Assembly: GCA_002841945.1 (NCBI GenBank)
Contig: PHBI01000008.1
Location: forward strand, 1 to 64,000
Direction: 5' to 3'
DNA: 64,000 nucleotides
Source of the DNA: Deltaproteobacteria bacterium HGW-Deltaproteobacteria-14
GTDB lineage: Bacteria > Myxococcota_A > UBA9042 > PHBI01
In this document: piece by piece, positions 49,431-61,052 of the stretch
How the letters are laid out: each line of letters starts with the position of its first letter
Position numbering within the stretch: the stretch's first letter is position 1
The notes under the pieces: model-generated
What the model saw: only the letters and a program-made list of their open reading frames with translations
Told to the model about the DNA's origin: nothing
Databases searched by the model: none
Position numbers and translations under genes: made by a program

Positions 49431-50543
49431 CTATTCGGCCTCGTCGCCGAAGACGACGCCGATCGATCGGGCGGTGCGGACCATCTGTCCCTGCGGGTCG
49501 ACGAGCTTGGCGTGGCCGATGGCCTCGCGGATCGGGACGTCGACGATCTCCGTGCCACGCAGCGCGACCATGCGACCGAAGCCGCCGGCGGCGACGAGGT
49601 GCGTCGCCGCCTCGCCGAAGCGCGTCCCGAGGACCCGGTCGAAGTTGCTCGGGCTGCCGCCGCGCTGGACGTGGCCGAGCACGGTCACCCGCAGGTCGAG
49701 GTCCACGATGTCGGCGAGCCCCTCGCCCACCCGCGCCGCCGCGCCGAAGAGCCGCCGCATCCCGCCCACCTCCCGGTCGTCGCGGTAGCTGGGCTCCCCG
49801 GCCGCCGGGATCGCGCCCTCGGCGACGACGACCACCGAATACGGCTGCCCGCTCACCCGCCGCGCCTCGATGGCGCGCGCGACCGCCGCCAGCCGGTAGG
49901 GGATCTCCGGGATCAGGATGGCGTGGGCGCCGCCCGCCAGCCCCGCATGCAGCGCGATCCAGCCCGCGTGCCGCCCCATCACCTCGACGAGCATCACGCG
50001 GTCGTGGCTCTCGGCGGTGTCTCGGAGCCGATCGATGGCGTCGGTCGCGACCGCGACGGCGGTGTCGAAGCCGAAGGTGTAGTCCGTCGCGCCGAGGTCG
50101 TTGTCGATGGTCTTGGGGACCCCGACGACGTTGGTCAGCCCGCGGTCGATGCACTGCTGCGCGATGGCCATCGAGCCGTCGCCACCGACCGACACCAGGG
50201 CGTCCAGCCCGAGCCGCTTCCAGTTGGCCAGCACCCTGTCGAACACGTCCGCTTCGACCTCGCGCCCGTCCCGCTCGACGGGGTAGGCGAAGGGGTTCGA
50301 GCGGTTCGACGTGCCCAGGATGGTCCCGCCGCGGGTGTGGATGTTGCGGATGACGTCGTCGTCGAGCCACCGGTTGCCATAGGGCGAGCGGTAGTCGAGG
50401 TCGATGAGCCCGCTGAACGCGTCCTCGACGCCGAGCACCTCCCAGCCGTAGCCAGCGGAGGTCTTCACGACCGCGCGGATCACCGCGTTGAGCCCGGGGC
50501 AATCCCCGCCGCCCGTCATGATGCCGATCTTCCGGATGCCCAC
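49431..50543 (-). CDS. pfkA: 6-phosphofructokinase
   Basis: PfkA-family kinase (370 aa) making fructose 1,6-bisphosphate. Motifs: GGGDCPGLNAVIR, the phosphoryl-donor loop SVGGDGSMAIA, catalytic PKTIDNDLGATDYTFGFDTA, and VEVMGRHAGWIALHAGLAGG. The residue after GGD is Gly, as in ATP enzymes, while PKTIDND has the Lys seen in PPi-dependent and mixed groups; I infer ATP use but would not exclude PPi. GTG start with AGGAGGTGAG Shine-Dalgarno. Confidence 0.95.
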   Translation of the reverse strand: MGIRKIGIMTGGGDCPGLNAVIRAVVKTSAGYGWEVLGVEDAFSGLIDLDYRSPYGNRWLDDDVIRNIHTRGGTILGTSNRSNPFAYPVERDGREVEADVFDRVLANWKRLGLDALVSVGGDGSMAIAQQCIDRGLTNVVGVPKTIDNDLGATDYTFGFDTAVAVATDAIDRLRDTAESHDRVMLVEVMGRHAGWIALHAGLAGGAHAILIPEIPYRLAAVARAIEARRVSGQPYSVVVVAEGAIPAAGEPSYRDDREVGGMRRLFGAAARVGEGLADIVDLDLRVTVLGHVQRGGSPSNFDRVLGTRFGEAATHLVAAGGFGRMVALRGTEIVDVPIREAIGHAKLVDPQGQMVRTARSIGVVFGDEAE

Positions 50544-50653
50544 CGCTCACCTCCTGCTGCTCGCCCGCGCTGGATTGTGACGCCCCGCCGCGCCGCGCGC
50601 AACGCGGCGACGGCCTTCACTCCAGGACGTCGTCGCTCCGCCGGGCCTGGCGC

Positions 50654-51559
50654 CTACCTCTGCGGCGCGCAGCTCGCCGACTCGCTCACGACCTCCACGC
50701 GGCCCGCGATGGGGCCGCCCCGCAGCGCCGCCGCCATGAGCTGGGCCTCCCCGAACGCCTCCGTCGGGTTCGGGGCCCCCCCCATGGTGATCTGCACGCG
50801 CCCGCCCGCGATCGGCTCCATCACCAGCGGGACGCTCATGACGAGGTCGTCGACCAGGATCGCCAGATGCCGACCGGTCAGCCGCGCCGTCAACGCCTCG
50901 AAGCGCTGCGCGCCGGCGCCGCTGAACTGCGCCCAGACGAAGGGCTGACCGTGGTCGTCGTGGTCGGCGCGGGCGTCCACGAGGTCACCGTCGCGGAGCT
51001 CGGGCCGCTGAGCCAGCGGCCAGACCTGGTACTGCGGCCCGCCCTGCGGCCTGGCGTCGACGTAGACCCCGGCGGCCGCCGCGCCGACCGCGAGCCCCGC
51101 GAGGCGACCGACGACGTCGAGGGTGTCGGGGGCGTCGACCGTGAGGTAGACCGAGCGCGAATCCCGTCGCACCGACGCCGCGTCTCCGAGCTCGTGCGCG
51201 ACCGCGTCTACGAAGGCGTCGTCGAGGGGCAGGACCTCGCGCAGCGACAGCTGCCGCGGCTTCGTCAGCGCCTCGAGCACCGCCGCCTTGGCCACGTCGA
51301 AGCGCGCGCACGCCGGCCCTCCGTTGACCTGCACACCGACGATCAGCCGGTCCGGCGGCGCCTCGCTCAGGTCCACGTCCCCGAGCGAGATGTCGTCGCG
51401 GTCGTCGACCACCGCGAGGCGCTCCCGCACCCGCTCGGCCGCCGCCGTCCGATCACCGGTGATCGCCAGCTCGAGCCGCACCACGCCGTTCGGCGTCGCG
51501 CCGCACGCGCCCAGCAGCGCCGCCGCGACCACACCCAGGGTGAGCCCCGGTCGTCCCAT
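50654..51559 (-). CDS. SecD-type P1 head-domain lipoprotein
   Basis: A 301-residue predicted lipoprotein (MGRPGLTLGVVAAALLGAC). It matches the periplasmic P1 region of SecD: DGDLVDARADHDDHGQPFVW, FSGAGAQRFEALTARLTGRH, LAILVDDLVMSVPLVMEPIA and GGRVQITMG. SecD itself is polytopic and drives late protein translocation; here no membrane helices follow. So this is a stand-alone P1 domain tethered to a membrane. A GAGGAG Shine-Dalgarno precedes the ATG. Whether it assists SecDF or acts as a separate chaperone cannot be told. Confidence 0.75.
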   Translation of the reverse strand: MGRPGLTLGVVAAALLGACGATPNGVVRLELAITGDRTAAAERVRERLAVVDDRDDISLGDVDLSEAPPDRLIVGVQVNGGPACARFDVAKAAVLEALTKPRQLSLREVLPLDDAFVDAVAHELGDAASVRRDSRSVYLTVDAPDTLDVVGRLAGLAVGAAAAGVYVDARPQGGPQYQVWPLAQRPELRDGDLVDARADHDDHGQPFVWAQFSGAGAQRFEALTARLTGRHLAILVDDLVMSVPLVMEPIAGGRVQITMGGAPNPTEAFGEAQLMAAALRGGPIAGRVEVVSESASCAPQR

Positions 51560-51626
51560 CCGACTCTCCTCGTCATCCGGCGCGAACCCGGCGCCGCCCG
51601 TTCCGCGGACTACAACCGACCGAACG

Positions 51627-53078
51627 CTAGGCCTTCTTCCGGCCGATCATGAAGTCGAGCAGCCGGTCGACCTTGCTCCCGTACGGCGGCAGCAGGAGCC
51701 CGACGGTGTTGATCCGCGCCTGGCGGAACACGGACTTGCGGTGCGAGAGCGCCTCGAAGCCCTCGCGCCCGTGGTACGCGCCCATCCCGCTCGGGCCGAC
51801 GCCGCCGAAGGGCATGTCGTCCTGGGCGATGTGGAGCATCGTGTCGTTGACGGCCACCCCGCCGGACACCGTCTCGTGCAGCACCCGGCGGACGCGCTCG
51901 CGGTCGCGGTCGAAGTAGTACAGCGCCAGCGGCCGCGGTCGCTCGTTGACGTAGCGGATAGCGTCGTCGAGGCGATCGTAGGGCACGATCGGCAGGACCG
52001 GCCCGAAGATCTCGTCCTGCATCACCCGGAGGCTGTCCGGCGGGTCGATGATCAACGTCGGCGCGAGCTTGCGCGCCTCGGGGGCGAGCGCCTCGCCGGC
52101 CGGGTTGATCTCGACCGTCCGCACGTCGGCCGCCTGGGCCTCGGCCACGTAGCCGGCCACGCGGCGGTAGTGCGCCTCGTTGACGATGGCGGTGTAGTCG
52201 GGGTTGTCGGCGAGGGTCGGGTAGCAGCGGCGCACGACCTCGCTGAACGCGTCCACGAAGGCGTCCACCTGGTCGCGCGGGCACAGCACGTAGTCGGGGG
52301 CGATGCAGGTCTGGCCGGCGTTCAGGAGCTTGCCGACGGCGGTCCGCTCGGCCGCCTTGGCGATGGGGAAGTCGCCGTGGACGATGGTCGGGGACTTGCC
52401 CCCGAGCTCGAGGGTCACGGGGACCAGGTGCTCGGCGGCGGCGCGCATGATGTGCCGCCCCACCCCGGTCGACCCGGTGAAGAACAGGTGGTCGAAGGGC
52501 AGGCGCGAGAACGCGATCCCGACCTCGGGGCCGCCGGTCACGACGCCCACCACCCGCGGCGAGAACAGCTCGGCGACCAGCTCGGTCATCACGTCGGCGG
52601 TGCGCGGCGCGATCTCCGAGGGCTTGATGAGGACGCGGTTGCCCGCCGCGAGCGCCGACGCGAGCGGGACCATCGCCAGCTGGAACGGGTAGTTCCACGG
52701 GGCGATGACGCCGACCACGCCGAGCGGCTGGTAGACGACCATGTTCCTGGCGGGCCGGAAGAGCATGTCGACGTGCCGCCGCGACGGCTTCATCCAGCTC
52801 TTCAGGTGCTTCTGCAGGTACTTGATGTGGGCCACGAGGACGAAGACCTCGGCCATCGCCGTCTCGTGACGTGAGCGAGCGCCGAAGTCGGCGTCGATGG
52901 CGTCCGCGATCCGGCCCTCCCAGCGGCGCGTGGCGTCGAGGAGGCGCGACAGCGCGTCCATGCGCTGGGCGTAGCTCAGCCCGCCGGCCTCCTCCCAGCC
53001 GGTCTTCAGCGTGGCGAAGGCGTCGTGGACGAGGGCGTCGGCGGACGCGACGGGCTCCAGCGTCGAAGCGGCGGTCAT
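51627..53078 (-). CDS. Aldehyde dehydrogenase (coniferyl/fatty-aldehyde type)
   Basis: A 483-residue NAD(P)-dependent aldehyde dehydrogenase. Motifs: cofactor-binding GVVGVIAPWNYPFQLAMVPL, FTGSTGVGRHIM, the general-base Glu in VTLELGGKSPTIV and the nucleophilic Cys in NAGQTCIAPDY. C-terminal FGGVGPSGMGAYHGREGFEA and a basic, hydrophobic tail (LLLPPYGSKVDRLLDFMIGR) fit the coniferyl or fatty aldehyde dehydrogenase branch (class 3-like, often membrane-associated). ATG at 53078 follows GGAGGT; earlier in-frame codons lack conservation. Confidence 0.95.
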   Translation of the reverse strand: MTAASTLEPVASADALVHDAFATLKTGWEEAGGLSYAQRMDALSRLLDATRRWEGRIADAIDADFGARSRHETAMAEVFVLVAHIKYLQKHLKSWMKPSRRHVDMLFRPARNMVVYQPLGVVGVIAPWNYPFQLAMVPLASALAAGNRVLIKPSEIAPRTADVMTELVAELFSPRVVGVVTGGPEVGIAFSRLPFDHLFFTGSTGVGRHIMRAAAEHLVPVTLELGGKSPTIVHGDFPIAKAAERTAVGKLLNAGQTCIAPDYVLCPRDQVDAFVDAFSEVVRRCYPTLADNPDYTAIVNEAHYRRVAGYVAEAQAADVRTVEINPAGEALAPEARKLAPTLIIDPPDSLRVMQDEIFGPVLPIVPYDRLDDAIRYVNERPRPLALYYFDRDRERVRRVLHETVSGGVAVNDTMLHIAQDDMPFGGVGPSGMGAYHGREGFEALSHRKSVFRQARINTVGLLLPPYGSKVDRLLDFMIGRKKA

Positions 53079-53196
53079 GCGGCACCTCCAGCGGCAAAGG
53101 TCGCCGCAGCCTACGCCCGCTCCGGGGATGGGTCCAGCCGCCGTCCGCGCCTCGTGGGCGGGTGTGCGCGGCGCCGTCTGCGCCACGGACGCCGTG

Positions 53197-53574
53197 TCAG
53201 GCGTCGGCCTCGGCGTCCGGCTCGGCGCTGGCCGAGGCCTTGACCTCCTCCATGTCGAGGGCCGCCACCTTGGTGACGATCTCCTCGAGCGCCGAGGCGG
53301 GCAGCACGCCCGCGCTGCGATACACCACGACGCGGTCGCGTATGACCATCAGCGTCGGGATCGACTGGATCTGGAAGTAGCCGGCCAGCTCCCGCTGATC
53401 CTCGGTGTCGACCTTCGCGAAGACCGCGTCGGGGTGGGCCTCGGAGGCCGCCTCGAAGGTCGGCGCGAACATCCGGCACGGCCCGCACCAGGCCGCCCAG
53501 AAGTCGATCAGCACGGTCGCGCCGTCGCTCACGAGCTCGTTGAAGTTGTCTTTCGTCAGGGTCACGGTGGCCAT
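53197..53574 (-). CDS. trxA: Thioredoxin
   Basis: A 125-residue cytoplasmic thioredoxin with the redox site WAAWCGPCRMFAP and cis-proline segment IQSIPTLMVIRD. It has a C-terminal extension of about 15 acidic residues (EVKASASAEPDAEADA). It reduces disulfides in partner proteins using thioredoxin reductase. AAGGAG precedes the ATG. Transcribed away from ppdK across a 561-bp gap. Confidence 0.95.
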   Translation of the reverse strand: MATVTLTKDNFNELVSDGATVLIDFWAAWCGPCRMFAPTFEAASEAHPDAVFAKVDTEDQRELAGYFQIQSIPTLMVIRDRVVVYRSAGVLPASALEEIVTKVAALDMEEVKASASAEPDAEADA

Positions 53575-54135
53575 GGCGGCTCCTTCGGGTGCGCTCGACC
53601 CCCATCAGCGGGGGCCGAGCGGGTGAGACGTTAGGCGCCGATCGGCGCTGCACAACTCTGTTGCGTCGGATTGTCGCGGAGCCGCAGCGGCGCTCGCCAT
53701 ACCCGCCCCCGCTCGGGCCACCGCGGGCCGCGCGATCTCCGCGGTGAGCCCGAGCCGGGCGCCGAGCGACCGATCCGCCCACGCGCGCCTCGGTTGAGCC
53801 AAAGCGCACGCCGCGTCGCTCCGCGGCCGTTTGGCGTGTCCCATCGGTGAGTTACGCCGCCGGCGCGATCTCTATGCCTCTGCAATCAAAGAAAAATTTC
53901 GCTCCGCGGTGGGTTAAGGGTCGACAACTGGCCTGTGTTATATTCCACTCCCGGGCCGAGGCGGGCGGGCGTGAACGCGGGTGGTTTCACACTGGCGGCG
54001 TCCCCCACCAGATCTCCGGGTCGCGCTCAAGTCTCGATGGTGACTCGCCATTCGAGCCAGTGACCCGGGTTGGCACGCCGTATGCTGGGTGGCGGACGGC
54101 CGCGGGCCGCGGACGAACCAGGGGTGACCGGAATC
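53575..54135. promoter_or_regulatory. Intergenic region between trxA and ppdK
   Basis: A 561-bp divergent gap with no gene I can support. It contains a perfect 14-bp palindrome at 53635-53648 (GCGCCGA/TCGGCGC) on the trxA side, and an AT-rich island at about 53880-53900 (GCAATCAAAGAAAAATTTC). A TATATT box sits at 53939-53944, the best -10-like sequence here, with TTAAGG 19 bp upstream as a weak -35. If used, the ppdK leader is about 185 nt long. Confidence 0.45.
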
Positions 54136-56844
<2,709 letters not shown>

Positions 56845-56863
56845 TCGCGCCGCGGCGGTGATC

Positions 56864-56899
56864 AGAGACCTCGCTCCGCGCCCGCGGAGCGGGGTCTCT
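56864..56899. terminator. 16-bp hairpin after ppdK
   Basis: Arms AGAGACCTCGCTCCGC (56864-56879) and GCGGAGCGGGGTCTCT (56884-56899) pair with a single T-G wobble around a GCCC loop, then CTCTAT follows. It is the strongest intrinsic-type terminator in the window and separates ppdK from the convergent pseudokinase gene. Confidence 0.75.
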
Positions 56900-56927
56900 C
56901 TCTATCCGGGCCGGTGAGCGCGGCGCC

Positions 56928-58865
56928 TCAGCCGCGGGTCCGCAGCGGGTCGCTCTTGACCGGCATTCGCAGACGCAGCATGGGTGCAGCGCAGCGTTCC
57001 ATCAGGTTGAGCGCGTAGTCTTCATTGCGCTGCACAAGGCGCAGGACGAGCTCGACGGCGCCGGCGAGCCAGGCGGCCGGGTCGCCGCCGAGGGTCCCGG
57101 GCTCGGCCCGCTCGTCCAGCGCCACGGCGAGGGAGCGATCGTCTACGAGGGCGACCCGCCCGTGGGTGGCGCGCTCGGCCTCGAGGCTGTAGGCGAGGGC
57201 CAGGGCGACGTCGAGCTTCACCGCGCCGTCGAAGCCGACCAGGACGGTCTCGGGGCGGGCGTCGTCGTCGGCGAGGAGGATCGGGCGGCCCTCGGCGTCG
57301 CGGTGTCGCGCCGCGGCGTCGAGCGCCAGCGCCACCCGCGCCGCGATCCAGGTCGCGAGCGGCCGCGGGAGGGGCTCGTCGAGCTCCTCGAGGGCGTTGA
57401 GGAGCTCGGCGACGGAGACGCCGTGGACCAGCTCCGTGACGACCAGGTCCGAGCCGGCGACGCGGCGGATGTGGTGGATTCCCACCACGTTCGGGTGGTG
57501 GAGGGACTGGGCGCGGGCGATCTCGGCCACGGCGGTGTCGGCCTGGGCGGCCCCGTTGCCGTTGGGCGGGCGCCCGAGCTGCCGCACGGCGACCGGGATG
57601 GGGACCCCGTGGTGCCCGCGCAGGGCCCCGACGAAGGTGTCCCCGAGCGGCCCCCGCCCGACGCGGTAGAACAGCAGGAGGTCGCCGAGGTCCATCCCCA
57701 CCGGGACGAAGCGCGTGCCTGGCAGCGGCACGACGGGCCCACGGGCCTCCATGCGAGCGCGGGCGGTGGCCAGCGCCTCCAGCGTCTGGTGCGGGTCACC
57801 GCGGCTCTCCCCGCCGCAGGTCTCGACGCTGAACCCCCGCATCGTCGCGGCGTGCAGGCGCTGCCGGGTGCGCGGGCGCGTCCGGCTCGGCCTGCGCGGC
57901 GCGACCGAGGTGCGCGGCAGCTGGGCCGGCTCGGGGTCCGCCCAGGTCGGCGCGGTGAGCGCCGTCAGCGCGCGATCGACGCGGGCGTCGTGGTCGAGCC
58001 CGGCGTGCGCGCACCGGCCGGCCAGGCGATCGAGGCGCGCTGGGCTCAGGGTGGTCAAGGCCGCGCGGAGCACGTCGCGCAGGTCGAGCCCGTGGCGCTC
58101 GTTCACCGCCGCCGCGAAGCGCACCGTGCGCGGCGGGTGGCCGGCGATCCACGCCATGACGTGCGCCGCGTAGCGCCGATAGGGCTCGGCGTCCGAGAAC
58201 ACCTCGCTGTGGTCGCACACGAAGGCGATATCGCGGTCGAGTGGTGCCCCGCCGCGGCCGTCCCGCGCGTGGAAACCGAGCAGCAGCGCGATCGCGGGGT
58301 CCTCTTCGAGGGTGTCGAAGTCGAGCAGGCGCTCGAAGGCGATGGCGCGCGCGTACCCGCCGACGGTGCACAGGGCGGCGTCCGCTTCATCTACCCGGAA
58401 GTTGACGCGCAGCGACGGGCGCAACGCCGCCAGCAGCCCCACGAGGCGCGGCGTCACGATCCCCAACCCGGGGGTCGTCCACGACTCCCGAGGCGGGCCG
58501 ACGTCGCGGCCGAGGGTCGCCTTGACCAACAGCTCGAGCGGCGCTGGCCAGCTCAGGCCGAGCAGGTCCTCGGGCCACTCCCGCTCCCGCCGCCCGAGGT
58601 GGTACCAGACGAGCCGGGTGCGGTCTCGACGCGCGAGGGGGACCGGCGGGCTCTCGCTCAGCACGACGAGCCGGTCGACTCGCCCCTCGGTCAACTCACG
58701 CAGACCCCAACGGGGATCGGCCGCGGACCCGACGAGCCGCGCGCCAGAGAGCTGGAAGATCGCCGTGACGAGGGCACGGAGGCTCACATCGCCACCAACG
58801 ACCCCCACCACTGACGCGTCGGGCTCGCCGCGGCCTGCCACGGGCTGCAGCTCTCGACGCTCCAT
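56928..58865 (-). CDS. Protein kinase-like protein, probable pseudokinase
   Basis: A 645-residue protein. The N-terminal 345 residues are of unknown fold (a receiver-like start SVVGVVGGDVSLRALVTAIF). From about 393 it follows a Ser/Thr kinase: glycine loop GRGPLGDTFVG, then VAVRQL where the ATP-binding Lys is Arg (428), the conserved LHHPNVVGIHH, LVVTELVHGVSVAELL, and a catalytic-loop position reading LADDDARPETVLV instead of an HRD-type loop. DFG is replaced by DVAL (552-555). All three catalytic signatures are lost, so it is probably a pseudokinase scaffold. No membrane segment. Confidence 0.75.
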   Translation of the reverse strand: MERRELQPVAGRGEPDASVVGVVGGDVSLRALVTAIFQLSGARLVGSAADPRWGLRELTEGRVDRLVVLSESPPVPLARRDRTRLVWYHLGRREREWPEDLLGLSWPAPLELLVKATLGRDVGPPRESWTTPGLGIVTPRLVGLLAALRPSLRVNFRVDEADAALCTVGGYARAIAFERLLDFDTLEEDPAIALLLGFHARDGRGGAPLDRDIAFVCDHSEVFSDAEPYRRYAAHVMAWIAGHPPRTVRFAAAVNERHGLDLRDVLRAALTTLSPARLDRLAGRCAHAGLDHDARVDRALTALTAPTWADPEPAQLPRTSVAPRRPSRTRPRTRQRLHAATMRGFSVETCGGESRGDPHQTLEALATARARMEARGPVVPLPGTRFVPVGMDLGDLLLFYRVGRGPLGDTFVGALRGHHGVPIPVAVRQLGRPPNGNGAAQADTAVAEIARAQSLHHPNVVGIHHIRRVAGSDLVVTELVHGVSVAELLNALEELDEPLPRPLATWIAARVALALDAAARHRDAEGRPILLADDDARPETVLVGFDGAVKLDVALALAYSLEAERATHGRVALVDDRSLAVALDERAEPGTLGGDPAAWLAGAVELVLRLVQRNEDYALNLMERCAAPMLRLRMPVKSDPLRTRG

Positions 58866-58882
58866 GTCGACTGGGGCAGCAC

Positions 58883-58946
58883 GATCTGTGCCACGATCGA
58901 TCGCCCGCGATCACGGGAGGTTACGCGATCAGTATCGCGAGCGATC
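58883..58946. promoter_or_regulatory. Cluster of six GATC sites upstream of the pseudokinase gene
   Basis: GATC occurs at 58883, 58895, 58899, 58909, 58927 and 58943, six in 64 bp, all within CGATC. It lies just upstream of the minus-strand start at 58865. In DNA of this composition fewer than one would be expected. A possible methylation-sensitive or repressor-binding region. Confidence 0.5.
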
Positions 58947-59074
58947 GGGTTGTTTGACCCAGCCGTCGGGCGAGAGGCACCAGCCCGAGCGGTCTCATCA
59001 GGTCTCCGCCGCGCCGCGCGCTGCCCGCGGTCACGAAGCCGCTGCGTCGCATCGGGCGAAGACCCGCCCGTCGC

Positions 59075-59845
59075 CTATCGGTCACGGGCCGCGCCGAGCC
59101 AGCTCAACACGCCATGCACCGCGCGGACCTCGGTGCGGCGCGGCTGTGCGCGCACCATCAGCTGCTCGAAGCGGGCGCGCAGCAGCGCCACCCGCTGGTC
59201 GTCGGAGCGGTAGCGGGGGCTCGCCGCGACCTCCTTCCACACCCGGTCGAAGAGCGCGACGAGGTCCTGGCGGCTCGCGAGCGTCTCGTCGTCGCCGGCG
59301 TCGGTGGCCGCGGCGGGGACCGGTCCACGGCGCAGCGCCTGGCGCCGCAGCTCGTAGCTGGCCACCTGGACCGCCGCCGCCAGGTTCAGAGACGACAGCG
59401 ACGTCGTCGTCGGGATCCGCGCCAGCGCGTTGCACGTCACGAGCTCGGTGTTCTCGAGCCCGGTCCGCTCGTTGCCGAAGACGAACGCCACCGGCCCCCG
59501 CGGCGCCCACGCCAGCGCCTCGGCCGCCGCGTCCTCGACGTCGACCACCGGGGCCCCCTCGACGCGGTCGCGGGCCGTGAAGCCGACCACCCACACGCAG
59601 TCCGCCACCGCCTCGTCGAGGGTCGCGACGACCCGCGCCCGGTCGAGCATGTCCGCCGCCCCGGTGGCCCGCGCCGTCGCCTCGGGGCTTGGGAACTCGC
59701 GCGGCGACACCAGCGCGAGATCGCTCAGCCCCATGACCTTCATCGCCCGAGCCGCGCCGCCGATGTTGCCGGCGTGGCTCGTCCGGCACAGCACCACCCG
59801 GAGGCCCGCGAGCGCCCCCGGCTCCGCTTGATTCGTCGTGTCCAT
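59075..59845 (-). CDS. trmJ: TrmJ-family tRNA/rRNA 2'-O-methyltransferase (SpoU)
   Basis: A 256-residue SPOUT methyltransferase of TrmJ type, which 2'-O-methylates nucleotide 32 of some tRNAs. The start LRVVLCRTSHAGNIGGAARA, knot motif AFVFGNERTGLENTEL and SLNLAAAVQVASYELRR are all present. The C-terminal 80 residues form the family extension. Start ATG 59845 is preferred: a TGATAT box ends 10 bp before it and no Shine-Dalgarno exists; an ATG at 59857 is the alternative. Confidence 0.92.
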   Translation of the reverse strand: MDTTNQAEPGALAGLRVVLCRTSHAGNIGGAARAMKVMGLSDLALVSPREFPSPEATARATGAADMLDRARVVATLDEAVADCVWVVGFTARDRVEGAPVVDVEDAAAEALAWAPRGPVAFVFGNERTGLENTELVTCNALARIPTTTSLSSLNLAAAVQVASYELRRQALRRGPVPAAATDAGDDETLASRQDLVALFDRVWKEVAASPRYRSDDQRVALLRARFEQLMVRAQPRRTEVRAVHGVLSWLGAARDR

Positions 59846-59914
59846 GGCCGGCGACATATCAGGCTCGCCCGCCAGGCGGTAGGGAAACCCGCCCGGGGGC
59901 GCTATCCTGGGGCC

Positions 59915-60934
59915 ATGCCGCCCATCGCCCCCCGTCACGCCTGCGGCCAGCTGCGTCGCAGCGTTCTGCTCGCAGCCTCGATCTGCCAGCTCATTGCTTG
60001 CTCATCGGCGGCCGATCGGGCGTTGGATGTGGCATCGCACGCGGCGTCCGACGGGGGCGACGCGGCCACGCCGGACGCCACGGCCGACGTGGCCGCGGAC
60101 GGGGTGGTCGCCGACACGGCGCCCGCTCTTCGCCGCTGCAACGGCTACCCCGAGCTGTGCGCCCGCCGCCTCGACGAGATCGTCTTCCCGGCGACCCACA
60201 ACAGCATGGCGAACGCCGACGAGGGGTGGCTCGGGCCGAACCAGACCCACGGCCTCGCGCGGCAGCTCGACGACGGCGTGCGCGCGCTGCTCATCGACAC
60301 CCACGCCTGGAATGGGGGAGCGTACCTGTGCCACGGCGTGTGCGAGTTCGGGAACCTCCCTCTCGTCGACGGTCTGACCGTCATTCGGGAGTTCCTCGAT
60401 GGGCACCCGGACGAGCTCGTCATCCTCGTCATCGAGGATCACCTCGACACCGCGCCGACCGTCGACGCCTTCACCGCGAGCGGCCTCGACGGGTACCTGT
60501 TGACGCTGCCCCCGGGGGAGCGCCCGCCGGTGCTCGCCGACGCCCTCGACGCGGGGACGCGGCTGCTCGTCGCCCTGGAGAGCGGCCGCCCGCCCCCCGC
60601 GTGGTACCACCACGTCTGGGACTACGCCTTCGACACCCCCTACAGCTTCGACTCCCCGGAGGCCTTCAGCTGCGAGTGCAACCGCGGCTGCGCCGGGCGC
60701 GAGGCCAAGCCCTTCTTCCTGCTCAACCACTTCATCACCCGCGGGATCGGGTCCGTCGATGACGCGGCCGCCGTCAATCAGCGCGAGGTGCTCCTGACCC
60801 GCGCGCTGGCGTGCCAGGAGGCCCTCGGTCACCTGCCCAACCTCGTCGCGGTCGACTTCTACGAGCAGGGAGACCTGCTCGCGGTCGCGGCGGAGCTCAA
60901 CGGCGTCGTCAGCGCGCCCGCACCCTCGCGCTGA
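59915..60934 (+). CDS. PI-PLC X-domain-like lipoprotein
   Basis: A 339-residue predicted lipoprotein (signal ends LIACSS). After an Asp/Ala-rich linker comes a PLC-like TIM-barrel: LDEIVFPATHNSMANADEGW (catalytic-type His), QLDDGVRALLIDTHAWN (second His position), then HPDELVILVIEDHLDT. This is the eukaryotic-type phosphatidylinositol-specific phospholipase C fold found in many secreted bacterial proteins. Cysteines in CECNRGCAG may form disulfides. TATCCT at 59903-59908 ends 6 bp before the ATG, with no Shine-Dalgarno. Substrate unknown. Confidence 0.85.
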   Translation: MPPIAPRHACGQLRRSVLLAASICQLIACSSAADRALDVASHAASDGGDAATPDATADVAADGVVADTAPALRRCNGYPELCARRLDEIVFPATHNSMANADEGWLGPNQTHGLARQLDDGVRALLIDTHAWNGGAYLCHGVCEFGNLPLVDGLTVIREFLDGHPDELVILVIEDHLDTAPTVDAFTASGLDGYLLTLPPGERPPVLADALDAGTRLLVALESGRPPPAWYHHVWDYAFDTPYSFDSPEAFSCECNRGCAGREAKPFFLLNHFITRGIGSVDDAAAVNQREVLLTRALACQEALGHLPNLVAVDFYEQGDLLAVAAELNGVVSAPAPSR

Positions 60935-61010
60935 GGGCCATCGGTCCCGAGGGCACGCCGGCGGTGCCGCCGCCTGCGGCATCTTGACCATGTTGTTTCG
61001 ACCTCACGCC

Positions 61011-61039
61011 TTGCTGCGCGACGGATCCCCGCGTGTTAT
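61011..61039 (+). promoter_or_regulatory. Candidate promoter of the COG2403-like GTPase gene
   Basis: TTGCTG (61011-61016) and TGTTAT (61034-61039) are 17 bp apart; TTATCT at 61036-61041 is an alternative -10. Either predicts a start near 61047, just before the structured leader. Confidence 0.4.
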
Positions 61040-61052
61040 CTTCCGCGGCGTC

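Noticed and set aside
57162..58814. 550-codon plus-strand frame opposite the pseudokinase gene
   Set aside because: Antisense shadow; the minus strand holds a kinase-like pattern with conserved landmarks.
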